A stretch of 64,000 bases of DNA, taken from assembly GCF_052857255.1 (NCBI RefSeq), contig NC_135497.1:194776006-194840005 (forward strand), given 5' to 3'. A program made the translations under genes and the position numbers. Positions 12,006 through 22,360 of the stretch are shown here, one piece after another. The notes under the pieces are model-generated. The model saw only the letters and a list, made by a program, of their open reading frames with translations, made no database searches and was not told the origin of the DNA. This stretch comes from Amblyomma americanum. Its lineage: Eukaryota; Arthropoda; Arachnida; Ixodida; Ixodidae. The stretch's first letter is position 1. Each line of letters opens with the position of its first letter.

Positions 12006-12483
12006 TAGGTGTTCATAGAAGATAGTTGTTCTTGACTGCGTTCTAGGCCAAACCTGAATCGCGACCAGTCGAGAATCTCGGGCTCTTCAGGGGGTAAACA
12101 AGGAAAAACAAAGCAGAAACAAGGGACAAGAAGGTACACGAAGACAACTTGCAGACTAGAGACTAGTTTTTATTCCGCCAGAAGCGAAATACATAGCCGG
12201 AAAAACATCTCAACAACAAAAACAAAAACCATTATAGATAACCTCGGAACAGACGGTGCAATCATTAGAGGTGCTTTGCACAAGAGAAAAGGAGAGAACT
12301 TATTTATTTGTGAAACAGTCTGACGGATGGCTTGCTGACGCAACTCTGACCTCTCCGCTGAATGACTAGCTTTTCGAATATTTCTCTAGTTCTTTTAGTT
12401 TTGCATTTCTTTAGGACATGCGTGCCGCCCAGGAAAGGGGTGCATTTTTTGAAATGCAATTCTTTCACTGTACGGCTAGATTC
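12006..12483. other. No recognisable gene
   Basis: AT-rich sequence between the RT relic and the LTR of element A. No structure seen. Confidence 0.5.
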
Positions 12484-13317
12484 TGTCACATAAAAAAGGG
12501 AGTTTGAAAAAGAAGTATGAACGAAAGAGGTTTGGAGATGACGAGGATGGCGATAAGGATGACGTGTATTAACCGAAGAATAAAGAAGATGAAGAAGAAG
12601 TATTCAGTGAGGTGGGAAGAGATGATTAGTGGAGAAGAGAAGAAGAGGACGACGACAACGATGACGTGTACCAACGCCAAGGTTATAAAAGCACGAGGGA
12701 GAGCGAGGCACGGGGGGGAAGAACAGAGAAGCGGAGGTTCCGGCGGGTCGGGAACTCCTCGGATGGAAGAGAGCAACACCGGCTACTGTTCCGGTGATCT
12801 CGATTTCTACGGCGGCGCACCGTGGACTTCCTGTCGTTCCTGAGCCCGTTCCGGAGAGTCAACGGATGACGCAACCACCTGCTACGGCCAGGGGTGCCTC
12901 CAGCGCTGTTGCCAGCCATCCGGGTGGTGCCCCCACCGCCAACATTCCCAACATTACCTCCACGGGCACTTCGACCGGGAGCTCGTACGACGCCGCCCAC
13001 GACGCTGCCAGCGACGCCAGCCTGAACACTTCGACCACCACATCGACACCGGCTACTGGAGCCATGCAACGCTGCATGAGCACCGAACCGTGAGCACGAA
13101 CACCGAACGCTAGTAGTAGAACGAGAGTAGCAGATGCTGGTAGTAGTGTTCCCGGGTCGTGTGTATTGGTATTCTTTGTGTTTTGTGTTAGGTTTGTTAG
13201 TTAGTTTTGTGTGCTGGTGTTTGTGCCACGTAAGGTGTATTAAATGTGCGTCTGTGTGGGTACATCTGTCGCCTAGTCCATTCTTTCGGCCCGAGTGTTT
13301 TCCGGGGATCCGTGACA
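12484..13317 (+). repeat. LTR of element A (5' LTR, plus orientation)
   Basis: About 834 bp, bounded by the inverted hexamers TGTCAC and GTGACA. The same sequence recurs in reverse orientation at 27235-27675 (5' part, also starting TGTCACAT) and 46193-46631, and its 3' part at 20499-20818. That defines the left boundary by comparison. A primer site and gag follow downstream, so this is a 5' LTR. Confidence 0.8.
12684..12691 (+). promoter_or_regulatory. TATA box in LTR A
   Basis: TATAAAAG inside the LTR, well placed to drive transcription toward gag. The reversed copies at 27.5 and 46.4 kb have this site altered to CTAAAAG, so they have probably lost it. Confidence 0.5.
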
Positions 13318-13325
13318 AAGTTAAG

Positions 13326-13343
13326 TGGCGAGCCCGTGCCAGG
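13326..13343 (+). other. Primer binding site of element A
   Basis: TGGCGAGCCCGTGCCAGG, starting with the TGG expected for pairing with a tRNA CCA end, 8 nt after the LTR. The tRNA was not identified. Confidence 0.55.
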
Positions 13344-13406
13344 ATTCATTTCCTTGTTTCTTTTTGCTTTGTCTCGGATCTTTCCGATCTCTCGACGGCA
13401 GAAGGT

Positions 13407-13942
13407 ATGGATTTGGCAAAAACGTTAGACCTGGCGCTCAATCTAGGGTTAAGCAAGGAAAAGGCGATGTGTCTCTATGACGAGGAGGCAAAGAGGAAGA
13501 GAGAGGAGCAGATAGGCAGAGAGAGAGGAAAGGGCGCAAGCACGCGCAGACGCTCGCGAGGCAGAAGAGCGGGAGGATAAAAGAGCTCGCGAGGCAGAAG
13601 AGTGGAAGGCTAGAAGAGCTCGCGAGGCAGAAGAACAGGAGAAAAGAAGGATAGAACGGGAGAAAGAGTTTCTTTTGTGGAAACAGGCGCATATCGCGGG
13701 AGGATAGGAGGAGATCACGGACAGTAATCAGCATTGATTAGCGGGTACAGAACCTCCTAGACCGGCCAGAGTTTCTCCAAGTAAGCTGATGGCTCCTTTT
13801 GATGACAAAGGAGAAGGTTTGGACGCATATCTGCACCGATTCGTGCGGATGGCTTTGGGGCAAGGCTGGGAGCGCAGTGAATGGGCCACGGCATTGAGCA
13901 TGTGTTTAGTCGGGGAGGCGCTGAATGTGTTTGGCTGCCCAT
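13407..13942 (+). pseudogene. gag of element A, first part (broken)
   Basis: Starts at an ATG 64 nt after the primer site with MDLAKTLDLALNLGLSKEKA. It continues through a charged, probably coiled-coil stretch made of repeated AREAEE-type units (about 13540-13660), then the gag block KLMAPFDDKGEGLDAYLHRF and WATALSMCLVGEALNVFG (about 13785-13935), a typical capsid-domain signature of Ty3-type elements in arthropods. A frameshift near 13530 and stops near 13705 and 13737 break the frame. It is cut off at 13942; the next part of gag resumes about 6.4 kb away at 20345. Confidence 0.75.
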
Positions 13943-14050
13943 GAAACACATAACTTCTATAAAACGTCTTCAAACAACTCTAAACATCTAGCAACGTCCA
14001 ACGCTATATTGAAACGCTTAAAAACCATCTCAGCAATGAAGGCTATGCAC

Positions 14051-14400
14051 AAATGTTTTAAAAACATACTGAGAAAAGGGGTTTATTCACAAACGTTTTA
14101 TAAACATCCTGATAAAAGAGGTTTATCCAGAAACGTTTTAAAAACCTACTGACAAAAGAGGTGTATTCACAAACGTTTTAAAAACATACTGATAAAAGTG
14201 GCTTATTCACAAACGTTTTAAAAACATACTGACAAAGAGGTTTATTCACAAACGATTTAAAAACATAGTAATAAAAGAGGTTTATTCACAAACGTTTTAA
14301 AAGCATACTGATAAAAGAGGTTTATTCACAGACGTTTTAAAAACATACTGATAAAAGAGATTTATTCACAAACGTTTCGAAAACTTTTCTAAATATACGT
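14051..14400. repeat. 40-bp tandem repeat array
   Basis: Nine unit starts at 14051, 14091, 14131, 14171, 14211, 14250, 14290, 14330 and 14370. Each begins AAACGTTTTAAAAACATACT and ends with GATAAAAGAGGTTTATTCAC-like sequence, with one 1-bp shortening. More degenerate copies extend to both sides (about 13965-14050 and 14400-14450). Not a CRISPR: there are no unique spacers. Confidence 0.9.
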
Positions 14401-14513
14401 TTTTCACGCAACGTTTCAAAAATTTCTCTGACAAGAAGTCTACTCGAGAACGTATGCAGGTATGCAACTTCTCAGTGTAAGAGAAATATGGAAGGTCGCC
14501 CCTGCAAAGCAAG

Positions 14514-15550
14514 AGTAATTTTTTTGATGGTCCGTTGGTTTCTTCGCAAGGGCGCAGACCCTTCAAAACGTTGTTATTCGGCGGTGATGAAGGGAGATGT
14601 GCAGATGACGGTAAAAGCGAGAATATATTTACAGGATGTACAAGGGCAAACTGCGCTAGAAGTTGAGTAACACAGTCGGTCAAGCTGTAACTGACAAAGA
14701 CAATTCTCAAACAGAGAAACACTCTCTACAAGCCCTTACTCATCGACGCGAGGTTAGAGTCTAGGGTTGTAGAATTACATGCCACTGCACGGAGCGTCTA
14801 GCTCAACTAGACAGGAGTGCCCTCCAATGATCTTACATGCAATTTTAAAGCTTTCGCAAACAAAGAAGTTAGGGCGGGCATATTTCGAGGCCCGCCCTAA
14901 ACTTTGATAACCAATGGAGGTAGTAGCCACAGCCCCTGAAGGTTGGACCCAGCTTCGAGCCCGGGGCTTGGCTAAAAAGAAAAAGAAACACATACAGAAA
15001 ACATTCTGAAAACACTCTCCCGGGGCGGGGGGGGGGGGGGGGGGAGTTCTCGCCCTTATTGCTTGATGCCTTCCCTTTCCCTGCCGCACCAGCGCGTCGC
15101 CTCTCGAATGATGAAAAGTTGTTTTTCAGCTAATTGGCTGGACCACTGATCCACTGGCTCGCCGCAGGAATGTCAGACGGCGGAGAACCGGGACGCTGCG
15201 GTGCCATCGAGAATGCAAAAAAACAGGAAGAAAAAAAAGGGGCCCATTGCGGAATGCGAGGTGGTCCGCATTCTGCCGCGGTGGTAATGCTGCCTAAGAC
15301 CAAGCGGCACCACGTGCTCGTTGTGTGCGCCTCGCATGCTTTCCTGGTGAGCTTAACAAAGCCAGGTGTCTTCGGCCGTCACAGCAATGCTGTCAAGCAG
15401 CCAGTGCCTCCTGCGCCTTTGCCACTGCTTGCGGGGGTAGGGGAAGGGGGTAGGCACGCGGGTAGCGGTGGAGCGTAGACCGGAGGCCCGCTGTGACCGC
15501 AAGATAAGGGAATAAAAAAAATGTACGCGTTGATGAAGCGCGGTCTTACA
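14514..15550 (-). repeat. 3' LTR of element D
   Basis: On the minus strand it begins TGTAAGACCG and ends ATTACT. It aligns along its length with 17824-18851, with scattered substitutions and length changes in homopolymers (a G-run near 15030-15047). It contains the inverted repeat AGGGCGGGC/GCCCGCCCT at 14871-14879 and 14890-14898. Confidence 0.85.
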
Positions 15551-15570
15551 CGCCCCCCCCCCTCCCCCCC
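15551..15570 (-). other. Polypurine tract of element D
   Basis: On the minus strand an unbroken purine run of G with one A, directly before the 3' LTR, as required for plus-strand priming. Confidence 0.75.
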
Positions 15571-15854
15571 TTAGGGCTTGGAGTCCGCTCATTTACGCAA
15601 AACCAAATAAATGCCGCAATAACCCAAGCCTGCAAGCTTGGATTCTCATGCGACAACTTCTTGCCACAGCAGGACACAAATCCGCTGGTGTGGGGATTAT
15701 AGCCACATACACTAGCAAAAAAAAAGGAATACACAACACTGGAAAATGACGGCATACAATTCCGTACATGGCGCAGAAAGGTCACATCCGAATAACTGAC
15801 ACGTAACACACACACATAAAGAATAACACAATTTGGTAGCGGTGCACAAGTCCG

Positions 15855-17581
15855 TTAGCAATCGCACAGCACAGTTACACGCAAACCCCCACGCACACGA
15901 AGCACACCAAAGTCCACTGTCGTGCAAATGTCTCTACACCAATTTTGGTGGCGCTGAACAGTTCCGCGCACGTCCCCCGTTGGGTGAGCGGGAACATTCA
16001 CGCCGGCCCAGGCTGGCCTGGCTTTGCTTCGCGATCTGTCCCAAATACGGGTCGCAAGGCTTCCGGTCCTGCGGTACGGCGTGCGCGGCCTACGCGGCAG
16101 CTCGCGAGTCGATGCTGCCTGGTAAAGCTGTTTATCATAGTACCCGACAGGGGTTACGTTCTGGCTTTCCCGTGCAAAGCGGCTGCCCGCCGACTTTGCG
16201 CACTCACCACGTTTTTCGCGCTGCTGCACAATTGGGTGCTCTGGTGCATGTGGTATCCCGCTGCCGCATTCTTGCCTGATCTGGTTCTGCTCTGATGGAG
16301 ACGCAGTTGGTAAGATTAGTTCGCCCTCCAACCTTCCCCCTCGCGGCAGCGGGTTGCTAAAGCTGCCCCTTGCGGGCCTACTATCGTAACTGATCAGGGA
16401 ACTCGCCGCAAATAACTCCCCTTTCCTGGGCTGTAGCCCTGTTCGGCCATAATCCTGCACCGGGTTGTTCGAGTAGGAGCCAATTAAAAGAGCATCGCCT
16501 GCGCCTTCTCTGTTACTCCCTTTCTCCCACAGCTGCTCTCCTGGGGTTCTCGCGCGGATCTCAAATAATGGCGCGTCGCACATTCCCTCTGTCTTATCAG
16601 CTCGCTGTGCAGGGACATAACCGCCGACAGCGGAGTCTGCGTCGCTGCCGCCAACCTCCGACGGCTGCCCTTCATTGCCAGGTTCTGAGCGACACGCCTG
16701 GTGTAAGAGGCTCTCTTCCCCGAGTGCCCGTTTTCGCTCCTGTTTTGTGCTCTTCCGCGCTCACTGCGGTTAGATCAGCGTCGACTGTCGTTGTAAAAGA
16801 CGACGGCAAATAATAGGTTGGCATCGCTGAAAATAGTTCCGAAACCTCTTTCGGTTCTTCGCGATTTGCCATTTGCGCCACTGTGCTGATTGCGCATTTC
16901 AGCTCGTTCTCTAGTGACGCTGGCTGCTCGAGCTGAGCCTGGGGAGCTACGCTGTCAGTCTCTGTGTATCGCTGCAAAGAGCTGGCCGTACTCCGCTCGT
17001 CCCGACTTTGTGCATTCGTCGAATTCCGGGAGGGGTCGCTCTCTACCGTACTATAGTGGGATATGCCCTGGGGCCTAGGTCTGACCGCCGCTGCTCCTTA
17101 GTTACGGATGCACCGTCGGACTGCCCGCCACCTGCATGCAGTGTCTCGAGTGGTGTCACGGCCTCTATATGTGCTGCACCCCTTGCCACTAACCTCTCCA
17201 AATGCGCCTGCAGCCTTGCGCCGCGAGCCGCTGCTCTTCTCTGGGATGAGCTGGTAATGTTCTGTCGACGCTCGTTCTGATCCTCCGTCTGGGAGCAAGA
17301 CAAATTGCCACCTACGTTAGAGCGCACGGCAACGGGGCCTATAGGTATGGCCTGCGCTGCGCCTTTGAATCGGGCGCAGCGGAAGCCTGCCTGCCGTCCT
17401 CCAGCTTCCGCCTGGTTTCCTTCATTATTCTCTCTTCCTCCCGCAAGATCTCGCGTTTCTTCCGCTCGAATTCGAATTCGAGCCGCTGCATTTCAATTTC
17501 TTCTAATTCGAGCCGCCGCATTTCAATTTCGAGTGTATCTGCAACAGCATACTGGAAACTCGATCTCGCTGCGGCACGCAT
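15855..17581 (-). pseudogene. gag-like interior of element D (broken)
   Basis: The sense strand carries several open segments in different frames: 17339-17581 (a charged, heptad-like run such as RRLELEEIEMQRLEFEFERK, probably coiled coil), 17043-17327, 16672-16977 and 15855-16583 (242 codons, the longest). Their order and direction match the primer site, and a coiled-coil N-terminus is common in retrotransposon gag proteins. No zinc knuckle, protease or RT motif was seen. Frames change between segments, so the gene is either inactivated or never was one protein. The gag assignment is inference from position. Confidence 0.45.
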
Positions 17582-17806
17582 CTCGAGATCTTAAACGCGT
17601 ACACCCTCAAATACCTAACACAAGCCAAGCCTACCTCGACCAGACGCGAGAAATCCCACTCACCCGGCACCAGCGTTGCTGCAGGTTGTAGTTCGGAGCC
17701 CGGATGTCACGCCTTGGCTGGTCGTCCTCGAAGGTGGCTCGCACAGCCGTCCTCTGGTTGCTGCTGCCGCCCGAGGTCTTCTTGCTTGCTTTTGGAAGGG
17801 TGCCGA

Positions 17807-17824
17807 ATTCTGTCGACTGCGCCA
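17807..17824 (-). other. Primer binding site of element D
   Basis: On the minus strand TGGCGCAGTCGACAGAAT directly follows the 5' LTR. TGGCGCAGTCG is a start seen in many arthropod LTR elements. Confidence 0.75.
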
Positions 17825-18851
17825 GTAATTTTTTTGATGGTCCGTTGGGTTCTTCGGAAGGGTGCAGACCCTTCCAAATGTTGTTGCTCGGCGGTGATGA
17901 AGGGAGACGTGCAGATGAAGCTCAAAGAGAGAATATATTTACAGTATTTACAAGGGCAAACTGCATTACAAGTTGAGTCACACAGACGGTCAAGCTGTAA
18001 CTGACAAAGACAATTCTCACACAGTGAAACACTCTCTCCAAGCCCTTACTCATCGACGCGAGGTTAGAGTCTAGGGTTGTAGAATTACGTGCCACTGCAC
18101 GGAGCCTCTAGCTCAACTAGACAGGACTGCCCTCCAATGATTTTACATGCAATTTTAAAGCTTTCGCTAACAAAGAAGTTAGGGCGGGCATATTTCGAGG
18201 CCCGCCCTAAGCTTCGATAACCAATGGAGGTAGTAGCCACAGCCCTTGAAGGTTGGACCCAACTTCGAGCCCGGGGCTTGGCTAAAAAGAAAAAGAAACA
18301 CATACAGAAAACATTTTGAAAACCCTCTCCCCGGGGGGGAGGGAAGGTCTCGCCCTTATTGCTTGATGCCTTCCCCTTCCCTGCCGCACCCGCGCGTCGC
18401 CTCTCGAAGGATGAAAAGTTGTTTTTCAGCTAATTGGCTGGACCACTGACCCACTGGCTCGCCGCAGGAATGTCAGACGGCGGAGAACCGGGACGCTTCG
18501 GTGCCATCGAGAATGCAAAAAAAGGAAGAAAAAAAAGGGGCCCATCGCGGGATGCGATGTGGTCCGCATTTTGCCGCGGTGGGAATGCTGCTAAGACCAA
18601 GCGGCACCATGTGCTTATTGTGTGCGCCTCGCATGCTTTCCTGGTGCGCTTAACAAAGCCAGGTGTCTTCGGCCGTCACAGCGGTGCTGTCAAGCAGCCA
18701 GTGCCTCCTGCGCCTTTGCCACTGCTTGCGGGGGTAGGGGAAGGGGGGAGGCACGTGGGTAGGGGGGGGGGGGGAGCGTAGACCGGAGACTCGCAGTGAC
18801 CGCAAGCGAAGGGAATAAAAAAAAATGTACGGGTTGATGCGCGGCCTTACA
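17824..18851 (-). repeat. 5' LTR of element D
   Basis: Counterpart of 14514-15550. On the minus strand it begins TGTAAGGCCG. It keeps the same 9-bp inverted repeat (18181-18189 and 18200-18208) and ends at the primer site. Confidence 0.85.
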
Positions 18852-19100
18852 GCAAGCATCCTGATACTTCCAGCTTTAATGCCATGCAATTTAGCTATTT
18901 TTATTGCACACTTATATAATAAACTATGGCAGAGACTGATGAAGCGGATTTTCTTGCTTCATTTGCATGTGAATTTATGGCGCAAAGAGCAGCTGCCTGC
19001 CCTTTGCAGTTTGAGCTATACTGCACATATCTGAGTAAACAAAATCTGCAGCTCTAAAGAAAGCATGAGCACTAAACCTAATGGAATAGCCCCGTAAAAA

Positions 19101-20062
19101 AACCAGTGGGTCCAGTTGGGCATGCCATTTGGTTCCAATTGGAACCAGTTGGACCCAATTGTTCAGCCAGTTGGGCCCATTAATCCAACCGGGTAGTCCA
19201 TTTGGTTTCCCTAGTTCCAGTTGGGCATTCCAATTGGTTCTGCGTTTCCAACTGGATTACTCAACTGGTTTGTGAGGTTCCAATTGATTTCGGCACTCCC
19301 AGTTGGGTCGCCCAACTGTAACCATTTGAAACCAATTGGGGCTTCCAGTTGGAACCAAGAAAACCAATTGGAAGCTGATCTCCCAACTGGAAGCTCCAGT
19401 TGGTTCCAACTGGGCGATCCAGTTGGAAAATCGGTGTGTGAGTGACGTCCTTCATTCTGCATATATATTTAGCTGGCTATAAAACAGAAATTAGGCTCTT
19501 GTAAAAGAGATATTACTATTATCTCTTGAATTATTTTTATCACTTCCACCATCACCTCGGGCATTCTTAAATCAGATAACTTCGCTTAATGTTCACTCGC
19601 CACTGGCTCGAGCTAGACAGTCTCATCAGTGGGGTAAATAAGTGACTGCAAAAGTGCGCTCTTTGGATATACGTTGGGAACTTGTGTTCGTATAGAGTGT
19701 TTGACTGTGTAATGCATGCTTGTTGGTCTCTCTTGGTTTTCCTAATGGCATGTATTTATAATCTCAGTTCCCTTGTAGAACTGTTGGCAACAGTCTCACA
19801 GCAGTCATAGAAGAAAGGCCAATTGGTTCCAATGGAATTCTTTTTTTTTTGCTTACCAGTTCAAACTATTTGAGTCAAATACGTATGCCAATTGTGTTCA
19901 ATTGGTGGGCCATTCAGTCTGGTTGGGTGACCAGTTATTGGTTGGGTGACCAGTCTGGTTGGGTGACCAGTTGGTGGAGCCCAATGGGTGGCGAAAACAC
20001 AACTGGTTTTCGGGCCATTGGTTTCAACTGGACCTTTCTTTTTTACTGGGATCCCACTGGTT
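19101..20062. mobile_element. Element built of CCARYTGG palindromes
   Basis: The ends AACCAGTGGG (19101-19110) and CCCACTGGTT (20053-20062) are exact inverted repeats. At least a dozen copies of the 8-bp palindromes CCAATTGG, CCAACTGG and CCAGTTGG fill 19110-19430. A second looser cluster lies at 19818-20060, including three copies of GGTTGGGTGACCAG (about 19919-19970). The middle (19440-19815) is plain AT-rich DNA. No ORF. Subterminal clusters of one short motif are typical of transposase-binding regions, so a non-autonomous DNA transposon is the best guess. Confidence 0.5.
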
Positions 20063-20344
20063 GATTCTAGAGGATTCTAAACATATAGCCTACTGATCTT
20101 GAGCCTACAGGCTTCATAAAAGCAGCCATTTTCAAAAAACTAAAAATTTCTAAATATGCTCTTAGCGAGTTTTTACGAAGTTTTCTAGATCTTTTCTGGC
20201 GGAGCATTAGCAGGCATATAACACCTCTTTTTGCCTCATTGTCTAGAGAACATCTGAAACTAAATTTCTTCTACACATTACCGTATACTTTTGTAGACGT
20301 TTTTTACACGTTGCGTAGCACTTCTTGTGTTTCGAGGGTGCTGT

Positions 20345-20498
20345 AGGATCCATGGACGACGAGAAATTCAAGAAGGCACTCCTCCAAAGATTCAGGCTTA
20401 CGGCAGAGGGTTTTCGCGAGAGATTTCGCACCATGAAGCCTGAGCATTCTGAAACCGCTAAGCAGTTTTCCTGCAGGCTGACCAACTATTTCTACAGG
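20345..20498 (+). pseudogene. gag of element A, second part
   Basis: Reads MDDEKFKKALLQRFRLTAEG, then FRERFRTMKPEHSETAKQFSCRLTNYF. This is the KALLQRFRLTAEGFRERFR block that follows the 'WATALS..LVGEALNVF' block in Ty3-type gag proteins. It therefore continues the fragment ending at 13942 on the same strand. It is cut at about 20498 by a reversed A-LTR fragment. Confidence 0.75.
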
Positions 20499-20818
20499 CG
20501 CACCCACACAGACGCACATTTAATACACCCTACGTGACACAAATACTAGCACACAAAACTAACAAACCAAACACAAAAAGCAAAGACTACCAATACACAC
20601 GACCCGGGAACACTACTACCAGCGTCTACTACTATCGTTCTACTACTAGCGTTCGGCGTTCGTGCTCACGGTGCGGTGCTGATGGAGCGTTGCATGGGTC
20701 CAGTAGCCGGCGTCGAAGTGGCTTTCGAAGTGCTCAGGCTGGCGTCGTTGGCGGCGTCGTACGAGCTCCCGGTTTAAGGGCCCGTTGAGGTGATGCTGGG
20801 GATGTTGGCGTTGGGGGC
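20499..20818 (-). repeat. A-type LTR fragment, left piece
   Basis: The reverse complement of the 3' part of LTR A (equivalent to about 12935-13255). Its other half resumes at 27235, so element B1 lies inside a reversed A LTR. GGGC at 20815-20818 is repeated at 27235-27238. Confidence 0.75.
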
Positions 20819-20859
20819 TGTTGGGTCTCAGGTAGCAGCATCCCACCGCTGCCACCAGT

Positions 20860-21633
20860 TGTGATTCAGGTAGCGTGACTGGGCCGGAGAAGAGACGAGG
20901 GCGATCGGAGGAAGAAAACTGGGAAAACTTTATACAAGGACTATTTACATTATGTACAAGCACGGGCAACTGAGAGTGCTTCTCAGTAAAGAGAGCTTCT
21001 TAGGAGTCGGGAGTCTCTGGTACGTCTCAAGAAGGGGGCTCCTTCTGGCATCAAACCAGCAGCTCCTTAAATACTCTTCGTATTCCCCAGATCCCTAGCT
21101 GGGGAATACAGTTCGAAGAATGATGTCCAATCACACGATGGCACTGATGGTACCACCCACGGCAGGGCGGTCCTGATGTTTCTTCGCAGCTCGGTCGAGG
21201 GAAAGGGAACAGGACCCGGTCACGTTGTCATCCCCGCGGCTTCCAGGCGGCCGCGCACGTGCGTCCGGAGGGCACCTGCATGACACAGGAATGCAGGTTG
21301 TCTCCCCGCAGGTGTCGAAAGAGCTTGACTGGTGACCGGAACGCGGAGGCTCTGTCGCAGGTGCGGCACTCGGGCAATTGTTCAAATCCAGCGTGACTGA
21401 AGGGGACCACACTGATACCGCACTTCGTCCTGGCGAGTACCGGAACGAATACGCTTATGGTCGTCGCTGGCATTCCTGTTGAACGCTATCGTCGCTATGG
21501 GGACGCTATCGTCGCTGCTTCCGGCATTCCTGTTCGAACACGTGGGGACGCTATTTCGTCGTCCCCTCTGGCAGCCCAGTAGTCACGTCCACTTCGCCGA
21601 ATTCTACAGCAGGAAGGAATCGCGAGCACAACA
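20860..21633 (-). repeat. 3' LTR of B1 (short form)
   Basis: 774 bp; on the minus strand it starts TGTTGTGCTCGC and ends TGAATCACA. It lacks a 272-bp segment present in the long LTRs. A perfect inverted repeat TATTCCCCAG/CTGGGGAATA sits at 21081-21090 and 21099-21108. Confidence 0.8.
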
Positions 21634-22360
21634 GCACCCCCACCGCCAGATATTGCGCCCGGAAGATGAACTGCTCGCACGTATCTCGGCTGACTGGGCG
21701 TGCCAGGAAACAGATGCTCTTTGGGAGTCTTCTGATGACCTTCAGTGCCGAAGCTCGGCATCGCTTCCCCTCGTCAGATGGCCGTCTTGGGAAATTTTCT
21801 GCAATGCTAGCCAAAAGGGATCACAGACGCCAAACCACACCTGACAAAAGCAAGCGCCCTCAGAACTCACTCATCCCGCCAGACCAAAACTCAGGGCCAA
21901 AACTGCACTTAGCAAAAAAAAAAGACTTCAACTAAAACTTGAAGAGATCAAGTGTTTTGCTTGAATGAACACATGGTGTCTCCCGACGAGTAGTATTGAC
22001 AGGGCACCTGTCCAAGGCGTATGCTCCCGCTCGAGGCGCACTTGGATAGGAAAAAAAATTCGCTACATGAAATCAGGTTGGTGCTGGGAGGGCACGCGGT
22101 ACAGGAATAGGTGACTGGATTTGGCTGACGTGGCGTTCAATTTTGCCCGCCCCAATTCCTCAGAGTCAAGGTACGTTACACCCCTCGCTCTTACTTATCC
22201 TTTGCCGAAATGAGGAAACGTACTCCTAGGTATGTTACCTGATTATGTACAGCATTACTTCGAAGTGGGAGATATGCGCTCTTTATTAGGAACAGAATAT
22301 AAAATAAACCTCCAAAACTACAAATTTGGGGGACATCCCCTTTTGTAAAATCTTTACAAG

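Larger units (their letters stand above)
14514..18851 (-). mobile_element. Element D: complete LTR element without pol
   Basis: Two LTRs of 1,037 and 1,028 bp in the same orientation flank a 2.27-kb interior. A 5-bp direct repeat GCAAG (14509-14513 and 18852-18856) is the target duplication. On the minus strand the order is 5' LTR (17824-18851), primer site TGGCGCAGTCGACAGAAT directly after it, interior, G-rich polypurine tract, 3' LTR (14514-15550). The interior carries only broken gag-like frames and no RT, integrase or protease, so D would depend on enzymes from a relative. It fits the LARD-like class of large non-autonomous LTR elements. Confidence 0.85.
13943..20333. mobile_element. Putative DNA element inserted in gag of A, later invaded
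   Basis: This block separates two parts of one gag. Its ends are inverted: GAAACACA at 13945-13952 and TGTGTTTC at 20326-20333, and a second inverted match follows at each side (AAACGTCTTCAAA against AAACGTCTACAAA reversed). Inside the left end is a 40-bp tandem array (14051-14400). No transposase was found. Two other elements (14514-18851 and 19101-20062) lie within. A target duplication could not be demonstrated, so the boundary and class are tentative. Confidence 0.4.

Noticed and set aside
12517..13318. Long frames on both strands over LTR A as genes
   Set aside because: They lie within LTR sequence defined by its repeated copies; open frames there are composition effects.
14051..14400. 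CRISPR-like array of 40-bp repeats
   Set aside because: Units are contiguous with no unique spacers, and the setting is eukaryotic.
13926..20332. TGTGTTT at both edges of the gag insert as a target duplication
   Set aside because: The right-hand copy is part of the inverted end TGTGTTTC, and rejoining there does not restore the gag frame.
21479..21935. Frames of 121 and 89 codons (repeated at 32456 and 39244)
   Set aside because: They are antisense to the B element and span its LTR and 3' region; their repetition reflects element copies.
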